NCBI GenBank assembly: GCA_963747335.1
Contig: CAVVEV010000004.1
Location: 1-64,000 of the forward strand
Reading direction: 5' to 3'
Length of the DNA: 64,000 nucleotides
DNA from: Prado023 sp963747335
GTDB taxonomy: Bacteria > Actinomycetota > Actinomycetes > S36-B12 > CAIYMF01
Below are positions 44,699-53,943 of this stretch, piece by piece; within the stretch, counting starts at the first letter, position 1, and the number at the start of each line of letters is the position of its first letter. The notes below the pieces were generated by a model. It was not told the origin of the DNA, searched no databases, and worked only from the letters and a program-made list of their open reading frames with translations. The translations under genes and the position numbers were made by a program.

Positions 44699-45903
44699 TC
44701 AGGCGGCCTTGCGCTCTGCTGCAGACTCGGCCATCGCGGTGGGCTCACAGGATCCTTCACCCACTTCGGCGCGCGGTTGAACCGGCCGCCGAATGCGTTG
44801 TTCGGCAGCGCCAGGCGGAACACCTTGTGCCAGGCGGACGCCACCTGCTCGGGCAGCGATCCGGTGACGTAGGGCAGCTCGTAGCGCTCGAACAGGTCCT
44901 GGATCCGCGGGGAGATCTCCTTGTACCGCGTGCTGGGCATGTCCGGGTAGAGGTGGTGCTCGATCTGGAAGGAGAGGTTCCCGGTCATCATGTGCATGGC
45001 CCTCGACCCGGAGATGTTGGCCGAGCCGACCATCTGGCGGACGTACCACTCACCGCGGGTCTCGCCCTCGATCGAGGTCTTCGAGAATGTCGCCACGCCC
45101 TCGGGGAAGTGCCCGCACATGATCACCGAATGGGTCCACACGTTGCGCACGAGGTTGGCCACGAGGTTGGCGGTGACCGTGGCCGCGAACGCGGGGATCG
45201 CCGAGAACGGGTTGACCAGCGCCGCCAGTGCCGGGTTCAGCAGGTAGTCCTTGCGGACCTGTCGGCCGATCTTGCCCAGCACCTTGCGGGCGTCACGCTT
45301 GAAGGCGGCGTCGACCTTCTTCTTGCCCTTGTAGTACTTGCCGAGCTCGAGGTCGTAGGCGGCGATCCCGTACTCGAAGACGCACATGTTGATGAAGTTG
45401 TAGAGCGGCTGACCGAGGGTCAGCGTGGTCCAACGCTGGTCCTCGTCGACGCGCATGATGCCGTAGCCGAGGTCGTTGTCCCGGCCGACGACGTTCGTGT
45501 AGCGGTGGTGGATCTCGTTGTGCGAGTGCTTCCACATCTCGGCGGGCGCGACGTTGTCCCACTCCCAGGTGGTGGAGTGGATGGCGGGGTCACGCATCCA
45601 GTCCCACTGCCCGTGGAGGATGTTGTGGCCGATCTCCATGTTCTCCAGGATCTTGGCCACCGACAGCCCCGCGGTGCCGAGCAGCCATGCCGGCGGGAAC
45701 AGCGAGAACAGCAGGACGCCGCGCGAGCCCATCTCGAGCAGCCGCTGGGCCTTGATGACCCGACGGATGTAGCGCGCGTCGTCCTCGCCCAGGCTGGCGA
45801 ACACCTCCTCGCGCAGGGCGTCGAGCTCGCGGCCGATCGCCTCGATGTCAGCGTCGGTCAAGTGCGCCACCGGGTTGTCGGTGCGCTTCTGGATGACGGT
45901 CAT
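44699..45903 (-). CDS. Membrane fatty acid desaturase (DesA3-like), C-terminal frameshift
   Basis: A di-iron acyl desaturase of about 400 residues. The three histidine boxes are IGHNILHGQWDW, WKHSHNEIHHRYTN and FQIEHHLYPDMP. Hydrophobic segments flank the first and third boxes. After RAPKWVKDP the frame continues into unconserved sequence; a one-base shift near 44750 gives EPTAMAESAAERKAA and a stop at 44699, which looks like the genuine end. The gene follows its probable electron donor on the same strand, as Rv3229c follows Rv3230c in Mycobacterium. A large dyad lies 18 bases before the ATG. Confidence 0.9.
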
Positions 45904-45920
45904 GGTCTCTGCTTTCGTCG

Positions 45921-45963
45921 GTGTGGACGATTCCGACCACCTGATGGTCGATTCCGTCCACAC
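45921..45963. promoter_or_regulatory. 43-bp dyad with 21-bp-spaced direct repeats ahead of the desaturase
   Basis: GTGTGGACG...CGTCCACAC and CGACCA...TGGTCG form two nested perfect stems, separated by ATTC on both sides, around a five-base loop. The two ATTC blocks make a direct repeat CGATTCCG with starts 21 bases apart, two helical turns. It lies between the reductase stop and the desaturase ATG. It could bind a dimeric repressor, or fold in the mRNA to set desaturase output. Confidence 0.65.
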
Positions 45964-45981
45964 GGATTGTGAGTCGGGGGG

Positions 45982-47052
45982 TCAGAGGTCGAGGGAGCAC
46001 GGCCCGGCGGCCGCACTGATGCAGGTCTGGATCTTCACGCCGTCCCCGGGCGCCGCGGTCGTGAGCACGCCGGAGCGCAGGTCGCGCACCGCACCGGACT
46101 CCAGCGGGATGACGCACCCCATGCAGATGCCCATCCGGCATCCCGAGGGCATGAGCACGCCGGCGGCCTCACCGGCGTCGAGCAGGGGGGTGGCTCCGTC
46201 GGCGTCCACGACCGTGCCGGAACGGGCGAACGAGACTGTGCCGCCCTCGCCGGTCACGACGACGTGCGGGCGGAACCGCTCGGTGTGCAGCCGCTCGAGG
46301 GCTCCGACCCCCGCCCAGCGCTCCTCCAGGGCGTCGAGCAGCCCTGTCGGTCCGCAGGCCCAGGTCTGGCGCGCCGCCCAGTCCGGCACGAGCAAGTCGA
46401 GCTCGGCGGGGTCGAGCAGGCCGTCGGAGTCGGTGTGCCGTTCGACGAGCCGGATGCGACCGGCTGCAGCCATGTCCCGCAGCTCCGAACCGAAGATCAC
46501 GTCGGCAGCTGTTGGTGCGCTGTGCACGACGACCACGTCGGGCAGGTCGGGCAATCGGTTGCGCAGCATGCCCATCACCGGGGTGATCCCGCTGCCGGCT
46601 GTGACGAACAGGACCCGCCGCGGCGCGTCGGCCGGGAGGTGGAAGTCACCGGTGGCCTGGTCGAGCTGGATGACCGTCCCCGGGCGGGCGCGGCGCACGA
46701 TGTGGTTGCTGACCCTTCCCTCGGGGATGGCCTTGACTGTGATCGCGATCAGTCCGTCGCGGCGCGGCCCGGAGGTCAGCGAGTAGGCCCGCCACAGCCG
46801 CACGCCGTCGACGTCGATGCCGATCCGCACGTACTGGCCGGGCAGGTGCCCCTGCCAGCCGCGCCCGGGCTTGATGAGCACCGTGGCAGCGTCAGCGGTC
46901 TGCGCAGTGATGGTCTGGATCCGACCCCGAAGAGCTGCCCCACTGCGCAAAGGATCGATCACGTCGAGGTAGTCGGTCGGGACGAGCGGCGTCGTGACGG
47001 CCCCGAGCACGCGCATAAGGCCGTCTCGCACGGGAGTGGACGTCATCGACAT
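45982..47052 (-). CDS. Ferredoxin reductase with C-terminal 2Fe-2S domain (Rv3230c-like)
   Basis: A 356-residue electron-transfer flavoprotein. The FAD site includes WRAYSLTSGPR (RxYS), the NAD(P) site VTAGSGITPVMGML and ACGPTGLLDALEE. A plant-type 2Fe-2S domain closes the protein with CRMGICMGC and a distal Cys in KIQTCISAA. It supplies electrons to the desaturase encoded downstream. ATG 47052 has GGAAGGA upstream. The promoter region is shared with a divergent PucR regulator and holds two palindromes. Confidence 0.9.
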   Translation of the reverse strand: MSMTSTPVRDGLMRVLGAVTTPLVPTDYLDVIDPLRSGAALRGRIQTITAQTADAATVLIKPGRGWQGHLPGQYVRIGIDVDGVRLWRAYSLTSGPRRDGLIAITVKAIPEGRVSNHIVRRARPGTVIQLDQATGDFHLPADAPRRVLFVTAGSGITPVMGMLRNRLPDLPDVVVVHSAPTAADVIFGSELRDMAAAGRIRLVERHTDSDGLLDPAELDLLVPDWAARQTWACGPTGLLDALEERWAGVGALERLHTERFRPHVVVTGEGGTVSFARSGTVVDADGATPLLDAGEAAGVLMPSGCRMGICMGCVIPLESGAVRDLRSGVLTTAAPGDGVKIQTCISAAAGPCSLDL

Positions 47053-47086
47053 GAGCCCATCCTTCCCCGCTGTGGGGGTAATCTCG

Positions 47087-47133
47087 TCACCGTTGACGGT
47101 GAAATCGGGCAGCATGTTTGTTCGGCGCGAACA
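47087..47133. promoter_or_regulatory. Two palindromes in the reductase/PucR divergent promoter
   Basis: TCACCGT-TG-ACGGTGA (47087-47102) and TGTTCG-GCG-CGAACA (47119-47133) are perfect dyads within the 92-base gap. Their centres are about 31 bases apart, close to three helical turns. They are likely binding sites for one or two regulators controlling both directions. Confidence 0.6.
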
Positions 47134-47144
47134 GAGGAGATGCG

Positions 47145-48410
47145 GTGAGCGACTGGAAGCCCTTGACCGAGCAGGTCCGCCCCAGCCTGACCGGCCCTGT
47201 CCTGGTGGCACTCCAGGGCCGCCTGCACGACGTGGCCCAGCAGACCATCGACGCCGTGGCCCAGGAGGTGCCCGGCTACCGCGGCACCCTCGACGAGGGA
47301 GCCCAGGCGATCCTCGCCCAGGCCGTCGAGCTGGCGCTGAGCGGATTCCTCTCACTGGCAGCCGCCGACCAGGACCCGAGCGCACCCCTGGCGCCGGCCC
47401 TCCAGGGGGCCTTCGCCCTCGGTCAGGGGGAGGCCCGGCTCGGACGCCCCATGGACGCCCTGCTCGCCGCGTACCGGGTGGGCGCCCGGGTGTCGTGGCG
47501 TGGCCTGGCCGGTGCCGCCGTCGAGGCGGGGCTGCCCGCCGACGAGGTGGTGCTCTTCGCCGAGCTCGTGTTCGCCTACATCGACGCCCTGTCCGCCGCG
47601 AGCGTCGCCGGCCACGCCGACGAGCTGGCCGTCTCCGACCGCGCGCGCCAGCGCAACCTCGAGCGCCTCGGTCACGGTCTGCTCACCGGGGCCCCGGCCG
47701 ACTCGCTGCTCGCCGCTGCCCAACGTGCCCAGTGGACGCCTCCGGGGACCTTGCTCGCCGTGGTGCTGCCCGAGGCCCGCGTCGCCGACGTGCTGGCCCG
47801 GATCGACCCCAGGACGCTCCAGCCGGTGGACGACATCCCGGGGCTCGAGCGCGGCGAGGCGGTGCTCCTGGTGCCCGATCCGGACGCGCGGTTCCACGCC
47901 GGGCTGGCCCGCGGCCTGGGCGGCGCCGGCGCGATCGTGGGACCCATCCGGCCCTGGCTGGAGGCCAGCGGCTCCTACCGGCGCGCACTGCGGGCGTGGC
48001 GCCTGGGCCTGGCCGGCACCGCACCCGGGTCGCCGGACGGGTCCTCCCCGGGAGCGCCCGGCTCGGGGCGGATCGTCGACACCGAGGAGGTGCTCCCGGA
48101 GCTCGTGGTCGCCGCTGATCCCGCGGCCCTGGCAGACCTGCGCGCACGCGCCCTGGCCCCACTCGCCGACCTCCGACCGGCGGTGGCCGATCGCCTCACC
48201 GAGACCCTTCGGGAGTGGTTGCTGCACCGCGGACGGCGTGACGACGTGGCGGCCGCGCTGTTCGTCCACCCGCAGACCGTGCGCTATCGGATGGGCCAGG
48301 TCCGCGCGCTGTACGGCGATGCGCTCGACGACCCGCGAGTCACCCTCGAGCTGACCCTGGCCCTGGCCCTGCCGCCCACGGCGCCACATGACCCGCACCC
48401 CGCCCCCTGA
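47145..48410 (+). CDS. PucR/CdaR-type transcriptional regulator
   Basis: A 421-residue regulator with an N-terminal all-helical sensor region (RsbT-co-antagonist-like), a middle GGDEF-related fold without catalytic motif, and the C-terminal PucR helix-turn-helix: LREWLLHRGRRDDVAAALFVHPQTVRYRMGQVRALYG. GTG 47145 has GAGGAGA just upstream. Divergent orientation from the reductase/desaturase pair suggests it controls membrane lipid desaturation. Confidence 0.85.
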   Translation: MSDWKPLTEQVRPSLTGPVLVALQGRLHDVAQQTIDAVAQEVPGYRGTLDEGAQAILAQAVELALSGFLSLAAADQDPSAPLAPALQGAFALGQGEARLGRPMDALLAAYRVGARVSWRGLAGAAVEAGLPADEVVLFAELVFAYIDALSAASVAGHADELAVSDRARQRNLERLGHGLLTGAPADSLLAAAQRAQWTPPGTLLAVVLPEARVADVLARIDPRTLQPVDDIPGLERGEAVLLVPDPDARFHAGLARGLGGAGAIVGPIRPWLEASGSYRRALRAWRLGLAGTAPGSPDGSSPGAPGSGRIVDTEEVLPELVVAADPAALADLRARALAPLADLRPAVADRLTETLREWLLHRGRRDDVAAALFVHPQTVRYRMGQVRALYGDALDDPRVTLELTLALALPPTAPHDPHPAP

Positions 48411-48624
48411 GCCGCCCCGACCGGGCCCCCGCCCCCTGAGCTGCCCCCGCACCCCCGCCGAGTTGCGTTGCACTGCCGCTGCCCCACGACCGGTTGCGTT
48501 GCGTCCGCGACGCGGAAACGTCCGAAGCGCAACGCGGCCACGCGGTAGGAACGTGGTGCAGGTCACCTGCGCGGAACCCTGGGTGGTGGCGAGCGGGTTG
48601 GGGGGCCGGGTGGAGACTGGCATC
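48411..48624. other. Intergenic region with GCGTTGC repeats upstream of the MMPL gene
   Basis: This 214-base gap has no plausible gene. GTTGCGTTGC occurs at 48462-48471 and 48493-48502 (31 bases apart), and GCAACGC, the inverse of GCGTTGC, at 48529-48535. A short palindrome TCCGCGACGCGGA lies between. These look like regulator sites for the exporter gene. Confidence 0.45.
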
Positions 48625-50964
48625 GTGACTGATCAGCACGACGCCCCGCCCGGGAGGCCGGTCGACGCGCTGGGCCTCGAGCCCGTCGTCGGCACACCCG
48701 ACGCCCCCGCCACGGCCGCCACCGCCACCAACCCGGCCGCCACCGCCGCGACGACCGTCGTCGAGCCGATGCCCCACGGCATCCTGGCCCGCCACGGCGC
48801 GGCGATGGCGCGCCATGCGAAGGCCGTGGCACTCATCAGCGTCCTGCTGGCCGTGGGTGCCTACCTCGTCGCCGCCCTCGGCGTCGGCGGCCAGTCGCTG
48901 TTCGACCGGCTGGAGCTGGGCGAGCCCGCCGTGGCCGGCGAGGCCCTCGAGGGTCGCGAGCTGATCGCCGAGAACGACCCGACCGGGTCGAGCGTCCAGG
49001 CGCTCTGGGAAGACGTCGATCCGGGGTCCGAGGAGTTCCTGGCAGCAGCAGCGGGGGCCAACGCCGAGCTCATGGCGATCCCGGGGGTTGAGCAGGTGCT
49101 GGACCCCACGACGATCGGCCCGGCGGCGGTGTCCACGGACGGCGACTCCGCCCTGATCACGGTGGTCCTCGACCCCGGCCTCGCGGACGCCGAGCAGGAA
49201 CAGGCCCAGCAGGCGGTCGAGGACCGACTCGAGGAACTCCCGCAGGACGTCGCCGGATCCACCGTCGCGGTCACCAGCATCGAGCAGCTGGTGGAGACCA
49301 TCACCGGCCAGGTGGAGGCCGACCTCAAGAAGGGCGAGGGCCTGTCGCTGCCGCTGACCCTGCTCGTGATGGTCCTGATCTTCGGCGGGTTCGCAGCCGC
49401 CGGCGTCCCGCTGGCCGGAGCCATCGCGTCCATCGCCGGCGGCCTGATCTCCCTGCTGGCATTCACCTACGTCATCGACCTGGACATCACCGTCGTGAAC
49501 GTCGTGACCGTGCTCGGCCTGGGGCTGTGCATCGACTACTCGCTGCTGATGGTGTCGCGCTACCGCGAGCAGATGCACGATCTGCACGACCTGAGCGTCC
49601 CCGGCGCGCACCGCGAGGTGCCGCCCGAGGTCCGTGAGCGCGCGATGGCGATCACCATGGCCACCGCGGGGCGCACGGTGCTGTTCAGCGGCGTCACCGT
49701 GGCGATCGCCGTGGCGGGGCTGCTGTTCATCGACATGACGATCATCCAGTCCGTGGGCGCCGGCGCGGTGAGCGTCGTGGTCATCGCGGTGGTCGTGGCC
49801 ACCACGTTCGTCCCGGCGCTGCTGGTGCTGTCCACCAAGCACGTTGCGGGGGCGGGGATGCTGTCCAAGGCGCCTGGGTTCCGCCGGTTCGCGGGAGCCT
49901 TCGACCACTCCCCGTCCGACGATGGCTGGTTCGCCCGCTGGGCGAGCAAGGTCCAGCGGCACGCATGGCTGGCGTTCCTCAGCGTGACCGCCCTGTTGAT
50001 CCTGCTGTCCCTTCCTGCGTGGCGGATGAACCTGGTGAGCTCCGGGGTCGAGCTGCTGCCTGCCGACAACCCGACACGGCTCGTCTACGAGCAGATCCAG
50101 ACGGACTTCCCCGCACTGGCCGCGCCATCGATCACGGTGGTGGCCGACGCCGCCGACGCCAATTCCCTGACCGAGCTGTCGGCGACAGTGGCCGCCCTGC
50201 CCGACGTGGAGCGGGTCGGCGAGGTCGAGACGACCGGAGCCATCGCGCAGCTGTCGGTCTTCGCCGCCGACGATGCGGCCGCGGATGTCGTGAACCAGAT
50301 CCGCGAGGTCCGCCCCGACGAACCCCAGACGTGGGTCACAGGGCAGGCTGCGATCCTCGTGGACTTCACCGAGCAGCTGCGCGATGACGTGCCCATCGCG
50401 TTGCTGTTCGTCGTGCTGGCGACCCTGATCCTGCTGTTCCTGCTCACTGGATCGGTGCTGATCCCGATCAAGGCCCTGCTGATGAACCTGCTCAGCCTCG
50501 GAGCCACGTTCGGCATCCTCGTGCTGGTGTTCCAGGACGGCCGCTTCGAGTCAATCCTCGGATTCCAGTCCACAGGGGGCATCGAGGCGACGCTGCCGGT
50601 GATCATCTTCGCGTTCGCGTTCGGACTGTCGATGGACTACGAGGTGTTCCTGCTCTCGCGGATCAAGGAGTTCCACGACCAGGGCTTCGACAACGACGAC
50701 TCGGTGCGCCTGGGCCTGCAGCGCACCGGGCGGATCATCACCTCGGCGGCGCTGCTGATCATCATCGTGTTCGCCGGGTTCGCCCTCGGCGACCTGCTGG
50801 CCATCAAGCAGAACGGGATCGCGCTGGCCACGGCGGTGTTCATCGACGCCACGCTGGTCCGGATCATCCTGGTGCCGGCCACCATGACCCTGCTGGGCGA
50901 ATGGAACTGGTGGGCCCCTGGGCCGCTCAGGCGGCTGCACGACAGGTTGGGCCTGTCCCACTGA
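48625..50964 (+). CDS. MMPL/RND-family membrane transporter (second copy)
   Basis: A 779-residue MMPL protein. An Ala/Thr-rich, Pro-containing cytoplasmic leader of about 50 residues comes before the first helix. The two proton-relay motifs are GLGLCIDYSLLMVSRYREQ and AFGLSMDYEVFLLSRIKEF. It is only distantly similar to the copy at 6.7 kb, so they are not a recent duplication. GTG 48625 has GGAG ten bases upstream; a longer reading from 48388 would overlap the PucR gene. Substrate unknown. Confidence 0.9.
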   Translation: MTDQHDAPPGRPVDALGLEPVVGTPDAPATAATATNPAATAATTVVEPMPHGILARHGAAMARHAKAVALISVLLAVGAYLVAALGVGGQSLFDRLELGEPAVAGEALEGRELIAENDPTGSSVQALWEDVDPGSEEFLAAAAGANAELMAIPGVEQVLDPTTIGPAAVSTDGDSALITVVLDPGLADAEQEQAQQAVEDRLEELPQDVAGSTVAVTSIEQLVETITGQVEADLKKGEGLSLPLTLLVMVLIFGGFAAAGVPLAGAIASIAGGLISLLAFTYVIDLDITVVNVVTVLGLGLCIDYSLLMVSRYREQMHDLHDLSVPGAHREVPPEVRERAMAITMATAGRTVLFSGVTVAIAVAGLLFIDMTIIQSVGAGAVSVVVIAVVVATTFVPALLVLSTKHVAGAGMLSKAPGFRRFAGAFDHSPSDDGWFARWASKVQRHAWLAFLSVTALLILLSLPAWRMNLVSSGVELLPADNPTRLVYEQIQTDFPALAAPSITVVADAADANSLTELSATVAALPDVERVGEVETTGAIAQLSVFAADDAAADVVNQIREVRPDEPQTWVTGQAAILVDFTEQLRDDVPIALLFVVLATLILLFLLTGSVLIPIKALLMNLLSLGATFGILVLVFQDGRFESILGFQSTGGIEATLPVIIFAFAFGLSMDYEVFLLSRIKEFHDQGFDNDDSVRLGLQRTGRIITSAALLIIIVFAGFALGDLLAIKQNGIALATAVFIDATLVRIILVPATMTLLGEWNWWAPGPLRRLHDRLGLSH

Positions 50965-51000
50965 GCTCGCTGACATACTCGATCCAGGAGGTCGACATCC

Positions 51001-51834
51001 ATGCGGATCGCAGTGACCGGGGGAAGCGGCAAGGGCGGTGCGTGGGTCGTGCGCGACCTGCGTGAGCGCGGGCATGACGTCCTGAACGTCGACATCCGCC
51101 CTGGTGCGCCGATGTCCGGGGAGTCGCTCGTGGCCGACCTCACGGACCTCGGCCAGGCGATGGACGCGTTGGCCGGGGTCGATGCGGTCGTGCACTTCGC
51201 GGCGATCCCTGCGCCCGGTCTGCGCCCGGAGGGTGAGACGTTCCGGATCAACGCCCTGTCCACGTACAACGTCTTCCACGCTGCCGTCGCCCACAGGCTC
51301 CGGCGAGTGGTCTGGGCGTCGAGTGAGACGGTCCTCGGGCTGCCGTTCGACGTGCCCCCGGTCTTCGCGCCGATCGACGAGACCATCGAACCGCGCCCGG
51401 AGTCCAGCTACGCGCTGTCGAAGCTGACCGGCGAGACGATGGCCGCGCAGTTCGCGCGACGGTCCGGGATCGGCTTCGTGGCCCTGCGCATCTCGAACAT
51501 CATGGAACCCGATGACTACGCCGGGTTCCCGGCATTCTGGGACGACGCCCAGCTGCGCAGGTGGAACCTCTGGGGGTACGTGGACGCGCGCGACGTCGCA
51601 CAGGCCGCACGGCTGGCACTCGAGGCGCCGCTCGAGGGCGCCGAGACGTGCATCATCGCCGCCGCCGACACAGTGATGACTCGTCCGAGCGCCGAGCTGA
51701 TGGCCGAGGTGTACCCGGCCGTCCCGCTACGCAGACCGGTCGCGGGGCACGAGACCCTCCTGGCGATCGACCATGCTCGCCGGGTCCTCGGCTACCGCCC
51801 GAGCCACTCCTGGCGGGACCACCTCGGCGCCTGA
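51001..51834 (+). CDS. NAD-dependent epimerase/dehydratase (extended SDR)
   Basis: A 277-residue extended short-chain dehydrogenase. The cofactor motif is ITGG-type: VTGGSGKGG (residues ~5-13), followed by NVDIRPG. The active-site Ser is in WASSETV and the Tyr/Lys pair in SYALSKLTGE. GYVDARDVAQAARLAL is the typical C-terminal element. AGGAGG (50987-50992) precedes ATG 51001. The substrate is probably a nucleotide sugar or a small hydroxy acid; it stands alone after the MMPL gene. Confidence 0.85.
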   Translation: MRIAVTGGSGKGGAWVVRDLRERGHDVLNVDIRPGAPMSGESLVADLTDLGQAMDALAGVDAVVHFAAIPAPGLRPEGETFRINALSTYNVFHAAVAHRLRRVVWASSETVLGLPFDVPPVFAPIDETIEPRPESSYALSKLTGETMAAQFARRSGIGFVALRISNIMEPDDYAGFPAFWDDAQLRRWNLWGYVDARDVAQAARLALEAPLEGAETCIIAAADTVMTRPSAELMAEVYPAVPLRRPVAGHETLLAIDHARRVLGYRPSHSWRDHLGA

Positions 51835-51855
51835 GCCGCGACCGCCAGGGCGGCC

Positions 51856-52323
51856 TCAGCCCCGGGCGACCTCGGGGGTGATCGCCCACGCCACCGCCCA
51901 GCCCTGCTCGGCGGGGACCAGCTTGACCAGGCCGCCGTTGCGCACCGCCAGGACGTGGGCGCCCGGGTCGCCGGCCACCAGCGTGGAGGCGAGCCTGTCG
52001 AGGAAGGGCAGGTGGCCGACGATCGCCAACGACCCGACCGCAGCCGGGTCGATCAGGGCCGCCACCGCCGCCTCCACGTCCGCCCCGGGCGCCAGCCCCT
52101 CGACATGGCCCACGTCGGCACACCCCAGCGCCCTGGCCAGGATCAGCGCGGACTCCACCGCCCGCAGCTTGCCGCTGTGCACGATCCGATCGACGCGCAC
52201 GCCGCAGGCGGCCGCGTGCCGGCTGACCACCTCGACGGATCGCTGACCCACCTCCGACAGCGAGCGTGAGGGGTCCAGCTCGGCGGGAAGCGCCTCGCCG
52301 TGCTGCATCAGGTAGACGTCCAC
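51856..52323 (-). CDS. sixA: SixA-type phosphohistidine phosphatase
   Basis: A 155-residue histidine phosphatase. The catalytic motif is LMQHGEA (a QHG form of RHG, usual for SixA), with RSLSEVGQRSVE after it and the second His in IVGHLPFLDRL. It removes phosphate from phosphohistidine, for instance on phosphorelay proteins. GTG 52323 has AGGAGG placed seven bases upstream. It is 12 bases from the uridine phosphorylase gene on the same strand, so the two may form an operon. Confidence 0.85.
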   Translation of the reverse strand: MDVYLMQHGEALPAELDPSRSLSEVGQRSVEVVSRHAAACGVRVDRIVHSGKLRAVESALILARALGCADVGHVEGLAPGADVEAAVAALIDPAAVGSLAIVGHLPFLDRLASTLVAGDPGAHVLAVRNGGLVKLVPAEQGWAVAWAITPEVARG

Positions 52324-52334
52324 GATCCGACCTC

Positions 52335-53228
52335 CTATCCCAGGGTGGCGATCAGGTAGTTGAACAGCACGTCCCCCGACCGTTCGCTGAACGAGTGCAG
52401 CTCCTCGTGGCTGGCGGTCACCTGGTCGCCCTCGAGTCGGTTGAGCAGCGTCGTGCAGATCATCGCGAACCTCGGGAATCCCCAGTGGTTGAGGTAGCCG
52501 GCGAGCATCGCCCCCTCCATCTCGATGTTGCGCACGCCCTCGGCGTTGATCCACTCCAGCCAGGCCATCTTCGACTCGGGCGTCTCCATGCACACCGCGC
52601 CGTCGAGGCGGAACTGCTCGAGGAAGAACTCGTTGCCCGCCACCGTCCGGCCCATCTCGACCGGGATGCCCGAGCCGGCGCTCGCGGCCACGATCGCCTG
52701 CGCCACATCGACCGGGAACGAGCTGTCGAAGCGGTACTCCCCCGTGCCGCCCTGCAGCAGCCGGTAGGGACCCAGGTCGGCCATGACCCCCTCGGTGGTC
52801 ACGACCACCGTTCCCCCGGGAAGGCCCACGCCGCCGCTGGTCCCGACCCGGGCCCAGAACACCTCGGACATCGCGTCGTGGTCCCCGCCCTTGAGGAAGA
52901 ACAGCATCCGCATGAGCTCCTGAACCGCGATGGACGCGCTCGGCATCCCCATCCCGTGCGAGGCGAACAGCACGCCGGCGCAGTAGCGCGTGACGAAGCG
53001 CTCCTCCTTGGGCAGGGCGACCACGGGGGCGTCGTCGTGCAGCGCGCTCCACCGCTGCGCGAACTCGTCGATGCGGTCGCCCGAGCCGGCGAGGATGACC
53101 GCCCGCACGTCGCGGAAGGCCTCGAGGACCGGGTCGTCGCTCGCGACCCCGAAGTGGTAGTACACGTCGACCCGTTCGCCGGTCAGGACACCGTCGAGGA
53201 ACGCGTGGTTGATGTTCTCGTCGCGCAT
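52335..53228 (-). CDS. Uridine phosphorylase-like nucleoside phosphorylase
   Basis: A 297-residue member of the phosphorylase superfamily that splits uridine (or a related nucleoside) with phosphate. GTSGGVGLPGGTVVVTTE carries the phosphate/ribose loop and VRNIEMEGAMLAGY the conserved Glu-Met-Glu of the ribose site. The length and N-terminal extension fit UPP-type uridine phosphorylases rather than the compact DeoD type. ATG 53228 faces a divergent methyltransferase gene. No frameshift. Confidence 0.82.
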   Translation of the reverse strand: MRDENINHAFLDGVLTGERVDVYYHFGVASDDPVLEAFRDVRAVILAGSGDRIDEFAQRWSALHDDAPVVALPKEERFVTRYCAGVLFASHGMGMPSASIAVQELMRMLFFLKGGDHDAMSEVFWARVGTSGGVGLPGGTVVVTTEGVMADLGPYRLLQGGTGEYRFDSSFPVDVAQAIVAASAGSGIPVEMGRTVAGNEFFLEQFRLDGAVCMETPESKMAWLEWINAEGVRNIEMEGAMLAGYLNHWGFPRFAMICTTLLNRLEGDQVTASHEELHSFSERSGDVLFNYLIATLG

Positions 53229-53308
53229 GGGTCCTCCCCTGGGATGGCGGCGGGGGCCGCGGCTCGACGCTATCGCCCGGGGGTACCGGCATGCACCACA
53301 CTGGGGCC

Positions 53309-53942
53309 ATGGATGCCTCGGGATGGAACGCGCGGTACGCGGCCAGCACGGTGTGGTCCGGCGAGCCGAACACTGCGCTGGTGGCCCACGTGAGCGGCCT
53401 GCGCGCCGCGCAGCCGGCAGGAGATCCCGCGCCCACCGCGCTGGACCTCGGCTGCGGAGAGGGCGCCGACGCGCGCTGGCTGGCCGGCCAGGGGTGGGAC
53501 GTCACCGGAGTGGACTGGTCGGACGTGGCCCTCGACCGGGCCCGGAGCGCGCTGCGGGAGGCCGGCCAGGGGGCCAGGTTCGTCCAGGGCGACGCGACCG
53601 ACCCGGGCTTCCTGGCCGCACTCTCCCCGACGGGCACCTTCGACCTGATCACGCTCGCGTTCATCCACCCCGAGCCCGAGGAGCGTGACAGCGCCTATGC
53701 GCACCTGCCCGGGCTGGTGGCACCCGGGGGCCATCTGCTCGTGGTCGCCCATGACCCTGAACACGGGGAGCGCGGCCTCCCCGGCCCCCCGCATGCCCGG
53801 CTGCTCTCCCGGAGACGACATCCTCACCGCCCTGCACCTGCCCTCCGGCTTCGAGGTGCTCGTGGCGGCCGTTCAACCGCGCGAGGACAAGGGCGAGGTC
53901 ACGGCACTGGACTCCGTCGTCCTGGTTCACTGGCCGGCCTGA
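53309..53942 (+). CDS. Class I SAM-dependent methyltransferase, one frameshift
   Basis: A small methyltransferase of about 210 residues. Motif I is ALDLGCGEGADARWLA, motif II VTGVDWSDVAL and the post-motif VQGDATDP. It resembles the TehB/thiopurine group with WNARYAAS-TVWSGEPN at the start. The frame shifts once near 53790, after GPPHARLL; the correct continuation ends LDSVVLVHWPA with a stop at 53942, one base before the convergent pcm stop. Substrate unknown. Confidence 0.82.
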
Positions 53943-53943
53943 G

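Noticed and set aside
6703..50964. The two MMPL genes as a recent duplication
   Set aside because: Their sequences differ throughout, including around the GxxxDY motifs, and their flanking genes are unrelated.
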